Assembly (NCBI GenBank): GCA_017516925.1
Contig: JAFXAQ010000065.1
Location: 1-42,770 of the forward strand
From: Oscillospiraceae bacterium
GTDB taxonomy: Bacteria > Bacillota > Clostridia > Oscillospirales > Oscillospiraceae
Direction of reading: 5' to 3'
Length of the DNA stretch: 42,770 bases
Shown: one piece after another, positions 7,681 to 14,470 of the stretch
Layout: every line of letters begins with the position of its first letter
Numbering within the stretch: the first letter of the stretch is position 1
Notes under the pieces: model-generated
Told to the model about the DNA's origin: nothing
What the model saw: the letters and a program-made list of their open reading frames with translations, nothing else
The model's database searches: none
Translations under genes and position numbers: made by a program

Positions 7681-9042
7681 ATGGAAATCCCTTACAAAAT
7701 TTATTTAAGTGAAAGCGAGCTGCCTAAGGCCTGGTATAACCTCCGGGCGGATATGGTCAATAAGCCTGCGCCGCTGCTGGACCCCCAGACCCATCAGCCC
7801 ATGACGGCGAAGGATTTGGAGGGGGTGTTCTGTGAGGAGCTGATTAAGCAGGAGCTGGATGAAACCACTGCTTATATCCCCATTCCCACAGAAATCCGGG
7901 ACTTTTATAAAATGTACCGTCCTGCACCCCTGATTCGGGCCTACTGTCTGGAGAAAAAGCTGGGCACACCTGCGAAGATTTACTATAAGTTTGAAGGTAA
8001 TAATACCTCCGGCTCTCACAAATTAAACTCCGCCATTGCCCAGGCATATTATGCCAAGCAGCAGGGCTTAAAGGGTGTTACCACCGAGACCGGCGCCGGT
8101 CAGTGGGGCACAGCTCTTTCTATGGCTTGCTCCTATTTTGGGCTGGATTGCAAGGTTTATATGGTCAAGTGCTCCTATGAGCAGAAGCCCTTCCGCCGGG
8201 AGGTAATGCGTACCTACGGCGCAACTGTCACCCCCTCGCCTTCTATGAACACTGCGGTGGGACGCAAGATTCTGGAAGCCCATCCCGGCACCTCCGGCAG
8301 CCTGGGCTGCGCCATTTCCGAGGCGGTGGAGGTGGCATCCACCACCCCCGGTTACCGCTATGTGCTGGGCAGCGTGCTGAACCAGGTGATGCTGCACCAG
8401 TCTGTGATTGGTCTGGAAACCAAGGCAGCGCTGGACAAATACAATGTAAAAGCAGACATCATCATCGGCTGCGCCGGCGGCGGCTCCAACTTAGGCGGCT
8501 TGATTGCCCCCTTTGTAGGGGAAAAGCTCCGGGGTGAGGCAGACTACCGGATTATTGCGGTGGAGCCCTCCTCCTGTCCCAGCCTGACCAGGGGCAAGTA
8601 TGTGTATGACTACTGCGACACCGGTATGGTGTGCCCCCTTTCCAAGATGTATACTTTGGGCTCCGGCTACATTCCGGCACCCAACCACGCAGGCGGTCTG
8701 CGGTACCACGGTATGAACTCTACCCTGTCCCAGCTGTATGCGGATGGGCTGATGGAGGCGGTTTCCGTCAAGCAGACCGAGGTGTTCGAGGCGGCGGAGT
8801 ACTTTGCCCGGATTGAGGGCATCCTGCCTGCCCCGGAAAGCTCCCACGCCATTAAGGTGGCAATGGATGAGGCGCGCAAATGCAAGGAAACCGGCGAGGA
8901 AAAGACCATCGTCTTTGGCCTGACCGGCACCGGCTACTTCGATATGTATGCCTACGAAAAGTTCCACGACGGCAAAATGGAGGACTATGTCCCCACCGAC
9001 GAGGAGCTGAAAAAAGGGCTTGCGAATTTGCCCCAGGTTTAA
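7681..9042 (+). CDS. trpB: TrpB2-type tryptophan synthase beta chain (PLP enzyme)
   Basis: 453 residues, longer at the N-terminus than standard TrpB (about 400), which marks the TrpB2 subfamily. It condenses indole with serine to give tryptophan using pyridoxal phosphate. The PLP lysine lies in GSHKLNSA (Lys114). Also visible are ETGAGQWGTALS, the phosphate-binding GCAGGGSNLGG, and the C-terminal GLTGTGYFD. No trpA or other trp gene adjoins it, so it may salvage free indole, abundant in the gut (inference). Expression is under the T-box immediately upstream, which supports a role in tryptophan supply. The gene is monocistronic, with a terminator at 9070. Confidence 0.93.
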   Translation: MEIPYKIYLSESELPKAWYNLRADMVNKPAPLLDPQTHQPMTAKDLEGVFCEELIKQELDETTAYIPIPTEIRDFYKMYRPAPLIRAYCLEKKLGTPAKIYYKFEGNNTSGSHKLNSAIAQAYYAKQQGLKGVTTETGAGQWGTALSMACSYFGLDCKVYMVKCSYEQKPFRREVMRTYGATVTPSPSMNTAVGRKILEAHPGTSGSLGCAISEAVEVASTTPGYRYVLGSVLNQVMLHQSVIGLETKAALDKYNVKADIIIGCAGGGSNLGGLIAPFVGEKLRGEADYRIIAVEPSSCPSLTRGKYVYDYCDTGMVCPLSKMYTLGSGYIPAPNHAGGLRYHGMNSTLSQLYADGLMEAVSVKQTEVFEAAEYFARIEGILPAPESSHAIKVAMDEARKCKETGEEKTIVFGLTGTGYFDMYAYEKFHDGKMEDYVPTDEELKKGLANLPQV

Positions 9043-9069
9043 AAAACAGCAAAAGCAGATACACAGTTA

Positions 9070-9102
9070 ACAGGGGACGGAGCACACAACTCCGTCCCCT
9101 GT
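9070..9102 (+). terminator. Terminator after trpB
   Basis: A perfect 13-bp stem ACAGGGGACGGAG with its complement (9070-9082, 9090-9102) and a 7-nt loop is followed by GTTTCG. The T-run is short, so termination may be partial. Confidence 0.6.
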
Positions 9103-9132
9103 GTTTCGCTTCCTGTGTTTTCCAATAAATTC

Positions 9133-9165
9133 TAGGTTGACTTCTACCTATTTTTTACGTATACT
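9133..9165 (+). promoter_or_regulatory. phd/doc promoter with candidate operator
   Basis: TTGACT (9137-9142), a 17-bp spacer and TATACT (9160-9165) precede phd. An inverted repeat TAGGT-N8-ACCTA (9133-9150) covers the -35 box, a plausible site for Phd autorepression (inference from how phd/doc systems work). Confidence 0.65.
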
Positions 9166-9187
9166 ATAGATAGAAGGAGTGAATGCT

Positions 9188-9430
9188 ATGCAAATTAACA
9201 CCAATGCTATTGTCTCCGTGACCGAGGCAAACCAGAATTTTTCCCGGGTTACCCGGATCGCAGAAAAAAACGGTCAGGCGGTAATCTTTAAAAACAACCG
9301 CCCCAAGTATATGGTCATTGATCTGGAAAGCTCTCCTATGCTGGAGCTGACCGATGACGAGAAGATCGATATTGTGGCGGCCCGCATTCTAAAGCGCTTT
9401 AAGCCTGCCTTTGAGGAGCTTGCGAAATGA
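9188..9430 (+). CDS. phd: Phd/YefM-family antitoxin
   Basis: 80 residues. The N-terminal half, TNAIVSVTEANQNFSRVTRIAE, is the Phd/YefM DNA-binding fold, followed by VIFKNNRPKYMVIDLE, the conserved second strand pair. The C-terminal tail is the part that in this family folds onto and neutralises the toxin. ATG 9188 is preferred over GTG 9179 because GAAGGAG at 9173-9179 sits 8 bases upstream of it. It overlaps doc by 4 bp (ATGA), the usual coupling of antitoxin before toxin. It probably represses its own promoter. Confidence 0.9.
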   Translation: MQINTNAIVSVTEANQNFSRVTRIAEKNGQAVIFKNNRPKYMVIDLESSPMLELTDDEKIDIVAARILKRFKPAFEELAK

Positions 9431-9804
9431 TTAAATTTTCAAAGGATAAGGTTCTGCTGCTGCACAAGCTGATTGCCCAGGAGACGGGTGGCAGCATTGG
9501 TGTCCGGGACGAAGGGTTGCTGGAATCTGCTTTGGAAGCAGCTTTTTCCGGCTTTGGTGACAAGGAGTTTTACCCAACCAAAGAAGAAAAGGGAGCAAGG
9601 CTTGGTTATAACTTAATCTCTAACCACGCCTTTGTGGACGGAAATAAGCGTATCGGTATGTATGTGATGCTGACTTTTCTGGAGGTCAACGGTATCCATA
9701 TGGATTGCACCAACGAGGAGGTTTCCGGTGTCGGCCTGGCGATTGCCGCAGGGAAAATGAAATACGAGGACCTTTTGCAATGGGTAAAAGACCACCGCCC
9801 ATAG
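9427..9804 (+). CDS. doc: Doc-type (Fic fold) toxin
   Basis: 125 residues, the normal Doc size. The catalytic motif HAFVDGNKR (residues 67-75) matches the Doc/Fic pattern H-x-F-x-[DN]-[AG]-N-K-R, and the N-terminal segment GSIGVRDEGLLESALEAAF is typical of death-on-curing proteins. Doc enzymes phosphorylate elongation factor EF-Tu and stop translation; no residue here suggests loss of activity. It is translated from an ATGA overlap with phd. Together they form a compact type II toxin-antitoxin module in a repeat-rich intergenic stretch, suggesting acquisition by transfer. Confidence 0.9.
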   Translation: MIKFSKDKVLLLHKLIAQETGGSIGVRDEGLLESALEAAFSGFGDKEFYPTKEEKGARLGYNLISNHAFVDGNKRIGMYVMLTFLEVNGIHMDCTNEEVSGVGLAIAAGKMKYEDLLQWVKDHRP

Positions 9805-9917
9805 GAAAAGATGCTGTCTCAAAATAATTTTTGTAGGGTTACCTCTGCTGAGGTGACCGCAGCAAATACGAAAAACTGAAAAAGGGCCTTGACAACCTGC
9901 GAAAGTTTAATAAATGT

Positions 9918-9949
9918 AAAAAGAGCGTGTTGCAAAACACGCTCTTTTT
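9918..9949 (+). terminator. Strong terminator after phd/doc
   Basis: A 14-bp perfect stem AAAAAGAGCGTGTT with its complement (9918-9931, 9936-9949), a GCAA tetraloop and a terminal T-run. It is symmetrical enough to work in both directions. Confidence 0.9.
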
Positions 9950-10066
9950 GCGGGCGGATGTGCCTCAATCCGCCCCTACGCCTATTTACGTTTTAATTGA
10001 TAATGAATAATGAATAATTGTGGTGTCCGCGTTGCGGACGGATTAAATTGTAGGGGACGATTGCGT
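9950..10066. repeat. Dispersed palindromic repeat region
   Basis: The stretch starts with a CGGGCGGAT...ATCCGCCC hairpin followed by CTACG (to 9981), continues with an AT-rich stretch of repeated AATGAATAAT-like words (9990-10020), then a GTCCGC-GTT-GCGGAC hairpin (10025-10039), and ends with TGTAGGGGACG (10050-10060). The CCCCTACG edge recurs beside another hairpin at 25360-25384. This looks like an intergenic repeat family with no coding content. Confidence 0.55.
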
Positions 10067-10070
10067 GTTC

Positions 10071-10256
10071 TTATTGTTCGTCTTCGTCCATATTATCCAA
10101 GGCATATTGAATCATCTGATTGATTAGTTCGTTTCTGCTGATGCCAATTTTGGCAGCCTTATCGTCAACAGTTTTCAGAACATCTGTGGAGATACGCATA
10201 GAAATAACTTCTTTTTCAGGTTTGTGTGCAATAAATTTTGTCAAAATAATCACCAT
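10071..10256 (-). CDS. Small ribbon-helix-helix (CopG/Arc-like) protein
   Basis: Up to 61 residues. The core VISMRISTDVLKTVDDKAAK followed by IGISRNELINQMIQYALDNM is a ribbon-helix-helix DNA-binding fold: a beta strand and then two helices with the SRNELI turn. An acidic tail ends the protein. ATG 10256 lies only a base or so after the ribosome site, so a TTG at 10244 (Leu5 in the longer form) is a plausible true start, giving 57 residues. It is transcribed divergently from the unknown gene at 10351. An inverted repeat between them could be its operator. It could be an orphan antitoxin or a small regulator. Confidence 0.75.
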   Translation of the reverse strand: MVIILTKFIAHKPEKEVISMRISTDVLKTVDDKAAKIGISRNELINQMIQYALDNMDEDEQ

Positions 10257-10270
10257 CCCTCTTGCATATT

Positions 10271-10327
10271 GTATTCTATTATGCTATTATTGGATATATT
10301 CTAAAATAGATGTTGAAAATAGAATAC
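10271..10327. promoter_or_regulatory. Widely spaced inverted repeat between divergent small genes
   Basis: GTATTCTAT (10271-10279) is repeated in inverted form as ATAGAATAC (10319-10327), and a partial third copy, ATTCTAAAATAG, lies between them. This AT-rich gap carries the promoters of the RHH gene and of the unknown gene. The repeat may be an operator for the RHH protein (inference). Confidence 0.4.
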
Positions 10328-10350
10328 TGAGCTTGTATGGAGGAATAATT

Positions 10351-10683
10351 ATGAACCGGTACATAGAAAACCTGAAAGACTTTCTTGCGGAGCAGACGCC
10401 GAAATTTGCCTACGGCGATGGTCAATCTGTTCTGGATATGCTGTGTTTTTATTATATGGACGATAATCCTGTGGATGGTGCGGTTATTCGCTGCCAGTTC
10501 AGCCAGGTGGATAAGGTGCTGTCAAAGCTTTCATTGGAGGATTGCGACAGGCTCTTTTTGCTTGTTGTGGGGCTGTGTACCGACCATGCAAGGCAGGCTT
10601 TTACCGAGGGTGTGCAGGTGGGGATGCGACTGTTTACGGAACTGCAGACGGAACCGGATCAGGAAACGGATTGCCACGGCTGA
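10351..10683 (+). CDS. Hypothetical protein, small, possibly DUF6809-like
   Basis: 110 residues from ATG 10351, with GGAGGAATAATT directly upstream; the longer in-frame upstream extension has no ribosome site. The protein is soluble, acidic and predicted mostly helical: MNRYIENLKDFLAEQ, SVLDMLCFYYMDDNPVD, then DRLFLLVVGLCTDHARQAFTEGVQVGMRLFTEL. The last helix resembles small clostridial proteins of the DUF6809 group, recalled from memory with low certainty. Its final residues (TDCHG) and stop codon lie inside a repeat unit that starts at 10669, so the original C-terminus may have been replaced by repeat sequence. No function is assigned. Confidence 0.7.
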   Translation: MNRYIENLKDFLAEQTPKFAYGDGQSVLDMLCFYYMDDNPVDGAVIRCQFSQVDKVLSKLSLEDCDRLFLLVVGLCTDHARQAFTEGVQVGMRLFTELQTEPDQETDCHG

Positions 10684-10769
10684 CGCAGTCAGCCTCGCAA
10701 TGACAGGGGAAAATGGGAAACGTTACGAACACCACTGTCACTGCGAGGGTCGCCAGACCCGTGGCAGTC
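10669..10769. repeat. Inverted pair of hairpin repeat units (GATTGCCACG family)
   Basis: The first unit (10669-10705) is GATTGCCACG, a 7-bp hairpin GGCTGAC-GCA-GTCAGCC, then CTCGCAATGAC. The second unit (10736-10769) is the same design inverted, with a GGGTC/GACCC hairpin and flanks CACTGCGAG and GTGGCAGTC. The outer flanks are conserved while the internal stem differs but stays complementary. It lies between the unknown gene and the feo promoter; the first unit provides the stop codon of the unknown gene. Confidence 0.75.
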
Positions 10770-10823
10770 AGCAAGAGTCACGCAGAAGACCCTGCTTTTT
10801 TGAAAAATTTTTCCAGAAAAGTA

Positions 10824-10852
10824 TTGACAAATAGGGGGAAAGCATATATTAT
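10824..10852 (+). promoter_or_regulatory. feo promoter
   Basis: TTGACA (10824-10829), a 17-bp spacer and TATTAT (10847-10852). The start site should be near 10859, with the first operator immediately after it. Confidence 0.85.
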
Positions 10853-10861
10853 AGTGGGGCA

Positions 10862-10877
10862 GTTAGCGTTGGCTAAC
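10862..10877. promoter_or_regulatory. feo operator 1 (GTTAGC-N4-GCTAAC palindrome)
   Basis: GTTAGCGTTGGCTAAC lies right after the predicted start site of the feo promoter. The half-site resembles DtxR/IdeR-type metalloregulator boxes (TTAGgnnnnCTAA). Binding there would block transcription when iron is sufficient (inference). Confidence 0.75.
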
Positions 10878-10896
10878 GTGTTTTTAACCCGGAGTA

Positions 10897-10912
10897 GTTA
10901 GCGTAGGCTAAC
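10897..10912. promoter_or_regulatory. feo operator 2
   Basis: GTTAGCGTAGGCTAAC is the same palindrome 35 bp downstream of operator 1, within the feoA leader. The 35-bp spacing, slightly over three helical turns, would allow repressor dimers to sit on related faces of the DNA. Confidence 0.75.
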
Positions 10913-10931
10913 CGGAAAGCAGGTGTCTGTT

Positions 10932-11147
10932 ATGAATTTGTTAACTGCACAGGAAGGTCAGGAGTACATCATTCAGGAAATTGAGACCGATGATGAGGAA
11001 CTGCTCGCGTTTTTGTTCTCTCTTGGCTGCTACAGCGGCGAGCCTATTACCGTCGTGTCCCGGCGCAGAGGCGGCTGCACCGTATCCATCAAGGACGGTC
11101 GCTACAACATTGACAATCAGCTGGCAGAGGCAATCGTGGTCGCCTGA
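10932..11147 (+). CDS. feoA: FeoA ferrous iron transport protein
   Basis: 71 residues, the usual FeoA length, with the SH3-like fold: NLLTAQEGQEYIIQEIE, LLAFLFSLGCYSGEPITVVSRRRGG, TVSIKDGRYNIDNQLAEAIVV. FeoA is a small cytoplasmic partner of the FeoB permease. ATG 10932 is preferred over GTG 10923 because an AGGTG ribosome site lies 6 bases upstream of it. It is first in the feo operon, behind two palindromic operators. Confidence 0.92.
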   Translation: MNLLTAQEGQEYIIQEIETDDEELLAFLFSLGCYSGEPITVVSRRRGGCTVSIKDGRYNIDNQLAEAIVVA

Positions 11148-11187
11148 CCCAATGCCCTGGGCCCGCTGATGGTCTTTTTGATATGAA

Positions 11188-11203
11188 GTTAGCATATGCT
11201 AAC
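11188..11203. promoter_or_regulatory. feo operator 3, between feoA and feoB
   Basis: GTTAGCATATGCTAAC is a perfect 16-bp palindrome of the same class as operators 1 and 2. It lies 28 bases before the feoB start. It could act as a roadblock or control an internal promoter; I see no convincing promoter there. Confidence 0.75.
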
Positions 11204-11230
11204 ACAAGAAACCAAAGGAGTTTAGCGTTT

Positions 11231-13246
11231 ATGAGAATTGCATTTGCGGGAAATCCCAATAGCGGTAAGACTACGATGTATAACGCTCTCACCGGACGCA
11301 ACGAAAAGGTGGGTAACTGGGCGGGTGTTACCGTGGATAAAAAAGAAGCGCCCATTCGAAAGCTGTACAGCCCGGAGCTGGAGCTGGTGGCGGTGGATTT
11401 GCCCGGCGCCTACTCCATGTCTCCCTTCACCTCGGAGGAGAGCATTACCAGCGCCTATGTGAAAAAGGAAAAGCCTGATGTGATTGTAAACATTGTGGAT
11501 GCCACCAATTTGAGCCGGAGCCTGTTTTTCACCACCCAGCTTCTGGAGCTGGGGGTGCCCACGGTGGTGGCGCTGAACAAGTCTGACATCAACGAGAAAA
11601 AGCACACGGAGATTGATGTAAACACCTTGTCCTGCAAGCTGGGCTGTCCGGTGGTGGAGACTGTCTCCACCAGCGCCGAGGGCTTAAAGCAGGTGGTGGA
11701 TGCGGCGGTGGCGCAGCTGGGAAAGGTCCAGCGAGCGCCCTTCGACCAGGGCAATGTGGACCTGACGGACAAAAAGTCCGTGGAGGCTGCGGACCGGAAG
11801 CGGTTTGCCTTTGTCAACAAGCTGGTTTCTCAGGTGGAAACCCGCACCCAGCTGACCAGAACCCGGAATTTCCAGGATAAAATCGACGATGTCCTCACCA
11901 GTCCCTGGTTCGGTCTGCCGATTTTTGCGGTGGTGATGTTCCTGGTGTTCCAGATTTCTCAGGCCTGGGTGGGTCCCTGGATTGCCGAGGGCTATGAATT
12001 TGCCAACGGTACCGCAATACCCGGTCTGGTGACCCTGATTGATATGTTTAAGGAGTGGGTCGGTGGACTTCTGGAGGGTGGCAACGAATTTTTGGTTGCG
12101 CTGCTCACAGAAGGCATCATTGGCGGTGTGAGTGCTGTTGTGGGCTTTTTGCCGTTGGTGATGGTGATGTACTTCCTCATTGCCCTTTTGGAGGACTGCG
12201 GCTATATGGCCCGTGCCACTGTGGTTTTGGACCCTATTTTCAAGAAGGTGGGGCTTTCCGGTAAGTCTGTGATTCCCTTTGTCATCGGCACAGGCTGCGC
12301 CATTCCCGGTGTTATGGCAGCCCGGACCATCCGCAACGAGCGTGAGCGCAATGCCACCGCAATGCTGGCGCCCTTTATGCCCTGCGGCGCAAAGCTGCCT
12401 GTGATTGCCCTGTTTGCCGGCGCATTCTTTGACGAGGCAAGCTGGGTGGGCACGCTGATGTATTTTGTGGGTATTGCCATCATTTTACTCGGCGCTCTGC
12501 TGGTAAACAAGATTGCCGGCTACAAGAACCGGAAGTCCTTCTTCATTATGGAGCTGCCGGAGTACAAGGCGCCCTCCTTCAAGCGGGCATTCATCTCTAT
12601 GTGCAGCCGGGGCTGGGCATACATCGTCAAGGCGGGCACCATTATTTTGGTGTGCAATGCGGCGGTGTTTGTGATGCAGTCCTTTGACTGGCGCCTGCAG
12701 CTTGTGGCAGAGGGCGCAGAAAAGACCTCTATTCTGGCAACCATTGCAAACCCTGTGGCTTATGCGCTGGTTCCTATTGTGGGCTATCACGCCTGGCAGC
12801 TGGCGGCTGCCGCCGTTACCGGCTTTATCGCCAAGGAGAATGTGGTGGGCACCCTGGCTGTGTGCTACGGCTTTGCGGTGAACGATGACCTGGAGATGGA
12901 AAGCGGCAACGAGGTGCTGGATGCTATGCGGGCAATGACCAAGGTTGCGGCGCTGGCTTACCTGATGTTCAACCTGTTCACCCCGCCCTGCTTTGCGGCG
13001 ATGGGCGCAATGAACGCGGAAATTAAGGATAAGAAGTGGTTCTGGGGCGGCATTGCCCTGCAGCTGAGCGTTGGCTACACCATCGGCTTTTTGGTTTACC
13101 AGATTGGTACGCTGATTACCACAGGCAGCCTTGGCGCCGGCTTTGTTCCCGGTCTTGCTGTGGTTGCGGTGATTGGGGCAATTATCGTGTATCTGTGTGT
13201 CCGGGCGGACAGCAAGGTGAAGGCTGAGTACGCACTGAGGAAATAA
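11231..13246 (+). CDS. feoB: FeoB ferrous iron permease
   Basis: 671 residues. The N-terminal G domain has G1 GNPNSGKTT at residues 8-16, G3 DLPGAYS and G4 NKSD, then the helical insertion, then a membrane domain with the gate motif VIGTGCAIPGVMAART and a second, PFMPCGAKLPV, both with the conserved cysteines. It moves Fe(II) across the membrane. ATG 11231 follows AAAGGAG at 11214-11220; the longer frame from 11183 reads through operator 3 and is not used. It follows feoA by 83 bp and is followed after 2 bp by a Cys-rich membrane peptide. Confidence 0.95.
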   Translation: MRIAFAGNPNSGKTTMYNALTGRNEKVGNWAGVTVDKKEAPIRKLYSPELELVAVDLPGAYSMSPFTSEESITSAYVKKEKPDVIVNIVDATNLSRSLFFTTQLLELGVPTVVALNKSDINEKKHTEIDVNTLSCKLGCPVVETVSTSAEGLKQVVDAAVAQLGKVQRAPFDQGNVDLTDKKSVEAADRKRFAFVNKLVSQVETRTQLTRTRNFQDKIDDVLTSPWFGLPIFAVVMFLVFQISQAWVGPWIAEGYEFANGTAIPGLVTLIDMFKEWVGGLLEGGNEFLVALLTEGIIGGVSAVVGFLPLVMVMYFLIALLEDCGYMARATVVLDPIFKKVGLSGKSVIPFVIGTGCAIPGVMAARTIRNERERNATAMLAPFMPCGAKLPVIALFAGAFFDEASWVGTLMYFVGIAIILLGALLVNKIAGYKNRKSFFIMELPEYKAPSFKRAFISMCSRGWAYIVKAGTIILVCNAAVFVMQSFDWRLQLVAEGAEKTSILATIANPVAYALVPIVGYHAWQLAAAAVTGFIAKENVVGTLAVCYGFAVNDDLEMESGNEVLDAMRAMTKVAALAYLMFNLFTPPCFAAMGAMNAEIKDKKWFWGGIALQLSVGYTIGFLVYQIGTLITTGSLGAGFVPGLAVVAVIGAIIVYLCVRADSKVKAEYALRK

Positions 13247-13248
13247 GT

Positions 13249-13416
13249 ATGAAAGATGCCATTGTGATTAGTGTGCTGGTTTTGGTGCTGGGCTTGGCAA
13301 TATATGCCATCTACAGGTCCAAAAAAAGCGGGAAAAGGTGTATTGGCTGTCCCGACAGCGGCAGCTGCAGCGGAAGCTGCGGAAATTGCAGCTGCAACTG
13401 CGGCAATAAGAAGTAA
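13249..13416 (+). CDS. FeoB-associated Cys-rich membrane protein
   Basis: 55 residues. An N-terminal membrane helix (about residues 4-22, IVISVLVLVLGLAIYAIY) is followed by a basic patch, then a tail with eight cysteines (CIGCPDSGSCSGSCGNCSC...). Small one-helix Cys-rich peptides of this kind regularly follow feoB in Clostridia and are annotated as FeoB-associated; their role, perhaps metal handling or a FeoC stand-in, is not settled. The gene starts 2 bp after the feoB stop, so it is surely co-transcribed and probably translationally coupled. Confidence 0.85.
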   Translation: MKDAIVISVLVLVLGLAIYAIYRSKKSGKRCIGCPDSGSCSGSCGNCSCNCGNKK

Positions 13417-13423
13417 AAACAAA

Positions 13424-13470
13424 AACACACCCGGTTTGGGCGACGTTCCGTAGCGCAAACCGGGTGTGTT
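13424..13470 (+). terminator. Terminator of the feo operon
   Basis: A perfect 15-bp stem AACACACCCGGTTTG with its complement (13424-13438, 13456-13470) and a 17-nt loop is followed by TTTTGTG. Confidence 0.9.
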
Positions 13471-13477
13471 TTTTGTG

Positions 13478-13506
13478 TTGCGAAGAAAGTGGGAATGTGA
13501 TACAAT
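13478..13506 (+). promoter_or_regulatory. Promoter of the lipoprotein gene at 13535
   Basis: TTGCGA (13478-13483), a 17-bp spacer and TACAAT (13501-13506), directly after the feo terminator. Confidence 0.65.
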
Positions 13507-13534
13507 TTCCTATATAGAAATAAGGAGAAGGAAT

Positions 13535-14422
13535 ATGAAGAAGATAATTGCGCTGATTTTGTGCTTAGCCATGGTGCTGAGCTTTGCCGCTTGCGGAAAC
13601 AAGGACGCCGCAGACACCACCGGTGCGGATACCACCGCCCCGGCGACCACGATGGCAACTACCCCGGCAGAAACGGAGGCGGAGGCAATCCAGCCGGTTG
13701 AAACCAAGCCTGTGGAAACCCAACCGGAGGAGACCAAGCCGGAAGAAACCAAACCCAAGGAAACCAAGCCTACCCAGCCCCAGCCCACAGTGCCGCCCAC
13801 GACCCAGGGCGCTACCGAGCCCACAACACCGTCCATCCAGAAGCTGTCCCAGAAGGAGCAGTTTGAAGCCCTGACAGGGGTTGTGGGAATGCATCTTTTT
13901 GATGCGGTGGCGAAGCTTGGCTGGAAGGAAAGCGAAATACAGGAGGAGGAAACCTGCCTGTACGCGTCTCCGATGACGGTGTATCTGGACGGCACCAAGT
14001 ATCAGGTGCTGCTAGGTGTCAGCGAGGATAATAACAAGGTCAGCGAGGTGCTGTACCGGGCGGAGCTGTCCTTCAAGGCTTTGGAGGTTGCCAAAGCAGC
14101 GCTGAAGATTGTGGACACATTGGACCAGTGGGTCGGAAAGGACAAGCAGCTGGAGACCGACGGCAGCTTTGCGCTGCGGGACACCACGGAGGTGGATGTT
14201 TCCGCCGGACTTTCTATTGATGACTTTGCCTACTGTATGGTTTCCTGGGACTATTCCAAGCAGGCAACAAAGACACAGCTGGATTTTGTCAAGGGATACG
14301 GAGAAGGGGTTGCCTTTGGCGTATTTCTGGAGGTCAGCCGGTTTTGTATAAAAGAGGAAGACAAGGTGATTTCCGACACCTGTATGATTGACTTTTCTGT
14401 GGGTGTAATCCCGGCACCATAA
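13535..14422 (+). CDS. Unknown secreted lipoprotein with Glu/Thr/Lys/Pro linker
   Basis: 295 residues from ATG 13535, with AAGGAG at 13522. A lipoprotein signal (MKKIIALILCLAMVL) ends in lipobox SFAAC (Cys20). A low-complexity linker of about 85 residues follows, first Thr/Ala-rich, then repeating ETKP units, then Pro/Thr/Gln. The remaining globular part of about 190 residues begins KLSQKEQFEALTG, and I do not recognise it; it contains alternating strands and helices and no obvious catalytic motif. The linker probably spans the cell wall. Earlier longer starts lie in the feo terminator and are rejected. It is monocistronic; the function is unknown. Confidence 0.85.
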   Translation: MKKIIALILCLAMVLSFAACGNKDAADTTGADTTAPATTMATTPAETEAEAIQPVETKPVETQPEETKPEETKPKETKPTQPQPTVPPTTQGATEPTTPSIQKLSQKEQFEALTGVVGMHLFDAVAKLGWKESEIQEEETCLYASPMTVYLDGTKYQVLLGVSEDNNKVSEVLYRAELSFKALEVAKAALKIVDTLDQWVGKDKQLETDGSFALRDTTEVDVSAGLSIDDFAYCMVSWDYSKQATKTQLDFVKGYGEGVAFGVFLEVSRFCIKEEDKVISDTCMIDFSVGVIPAP

Positions 14423-14434
14423 AGCATAATTTAA

Positions 14435-14458
14435 GGGGCTGTTCAGATGAACAGCCCC
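14435..14458. terminator. Convergent terminator between the lipoprotein and fprA
   Basis: A 10-bp perfect stem GGGGCTGTTC with its complement (14435-14444, 14449-14458) and a 4-nt loop. It separates a plus-strand gene from the minus-strand fprA gene; the flanking sequence is T/A-rich on both sides. Confidence 0.75.
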
Positions 14459-14470
14459 CTGATTATTTGT

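Noticed and set aside
9851-10000. Short frame reading GDRSKYEKLKKGLDNLRKF after doc, looking like a protein remnant
   Set aside because: There is no start codon or ribosome site, a stop lies just before it, and it runs through the strong terminator at 9918; too short to name as a pseudogene.
11183-11230. Upstream start for feoB at 11183
   Set aside because: It would translate through the perfect operator palindrome; ATG 11231 has a proper ribosome site.
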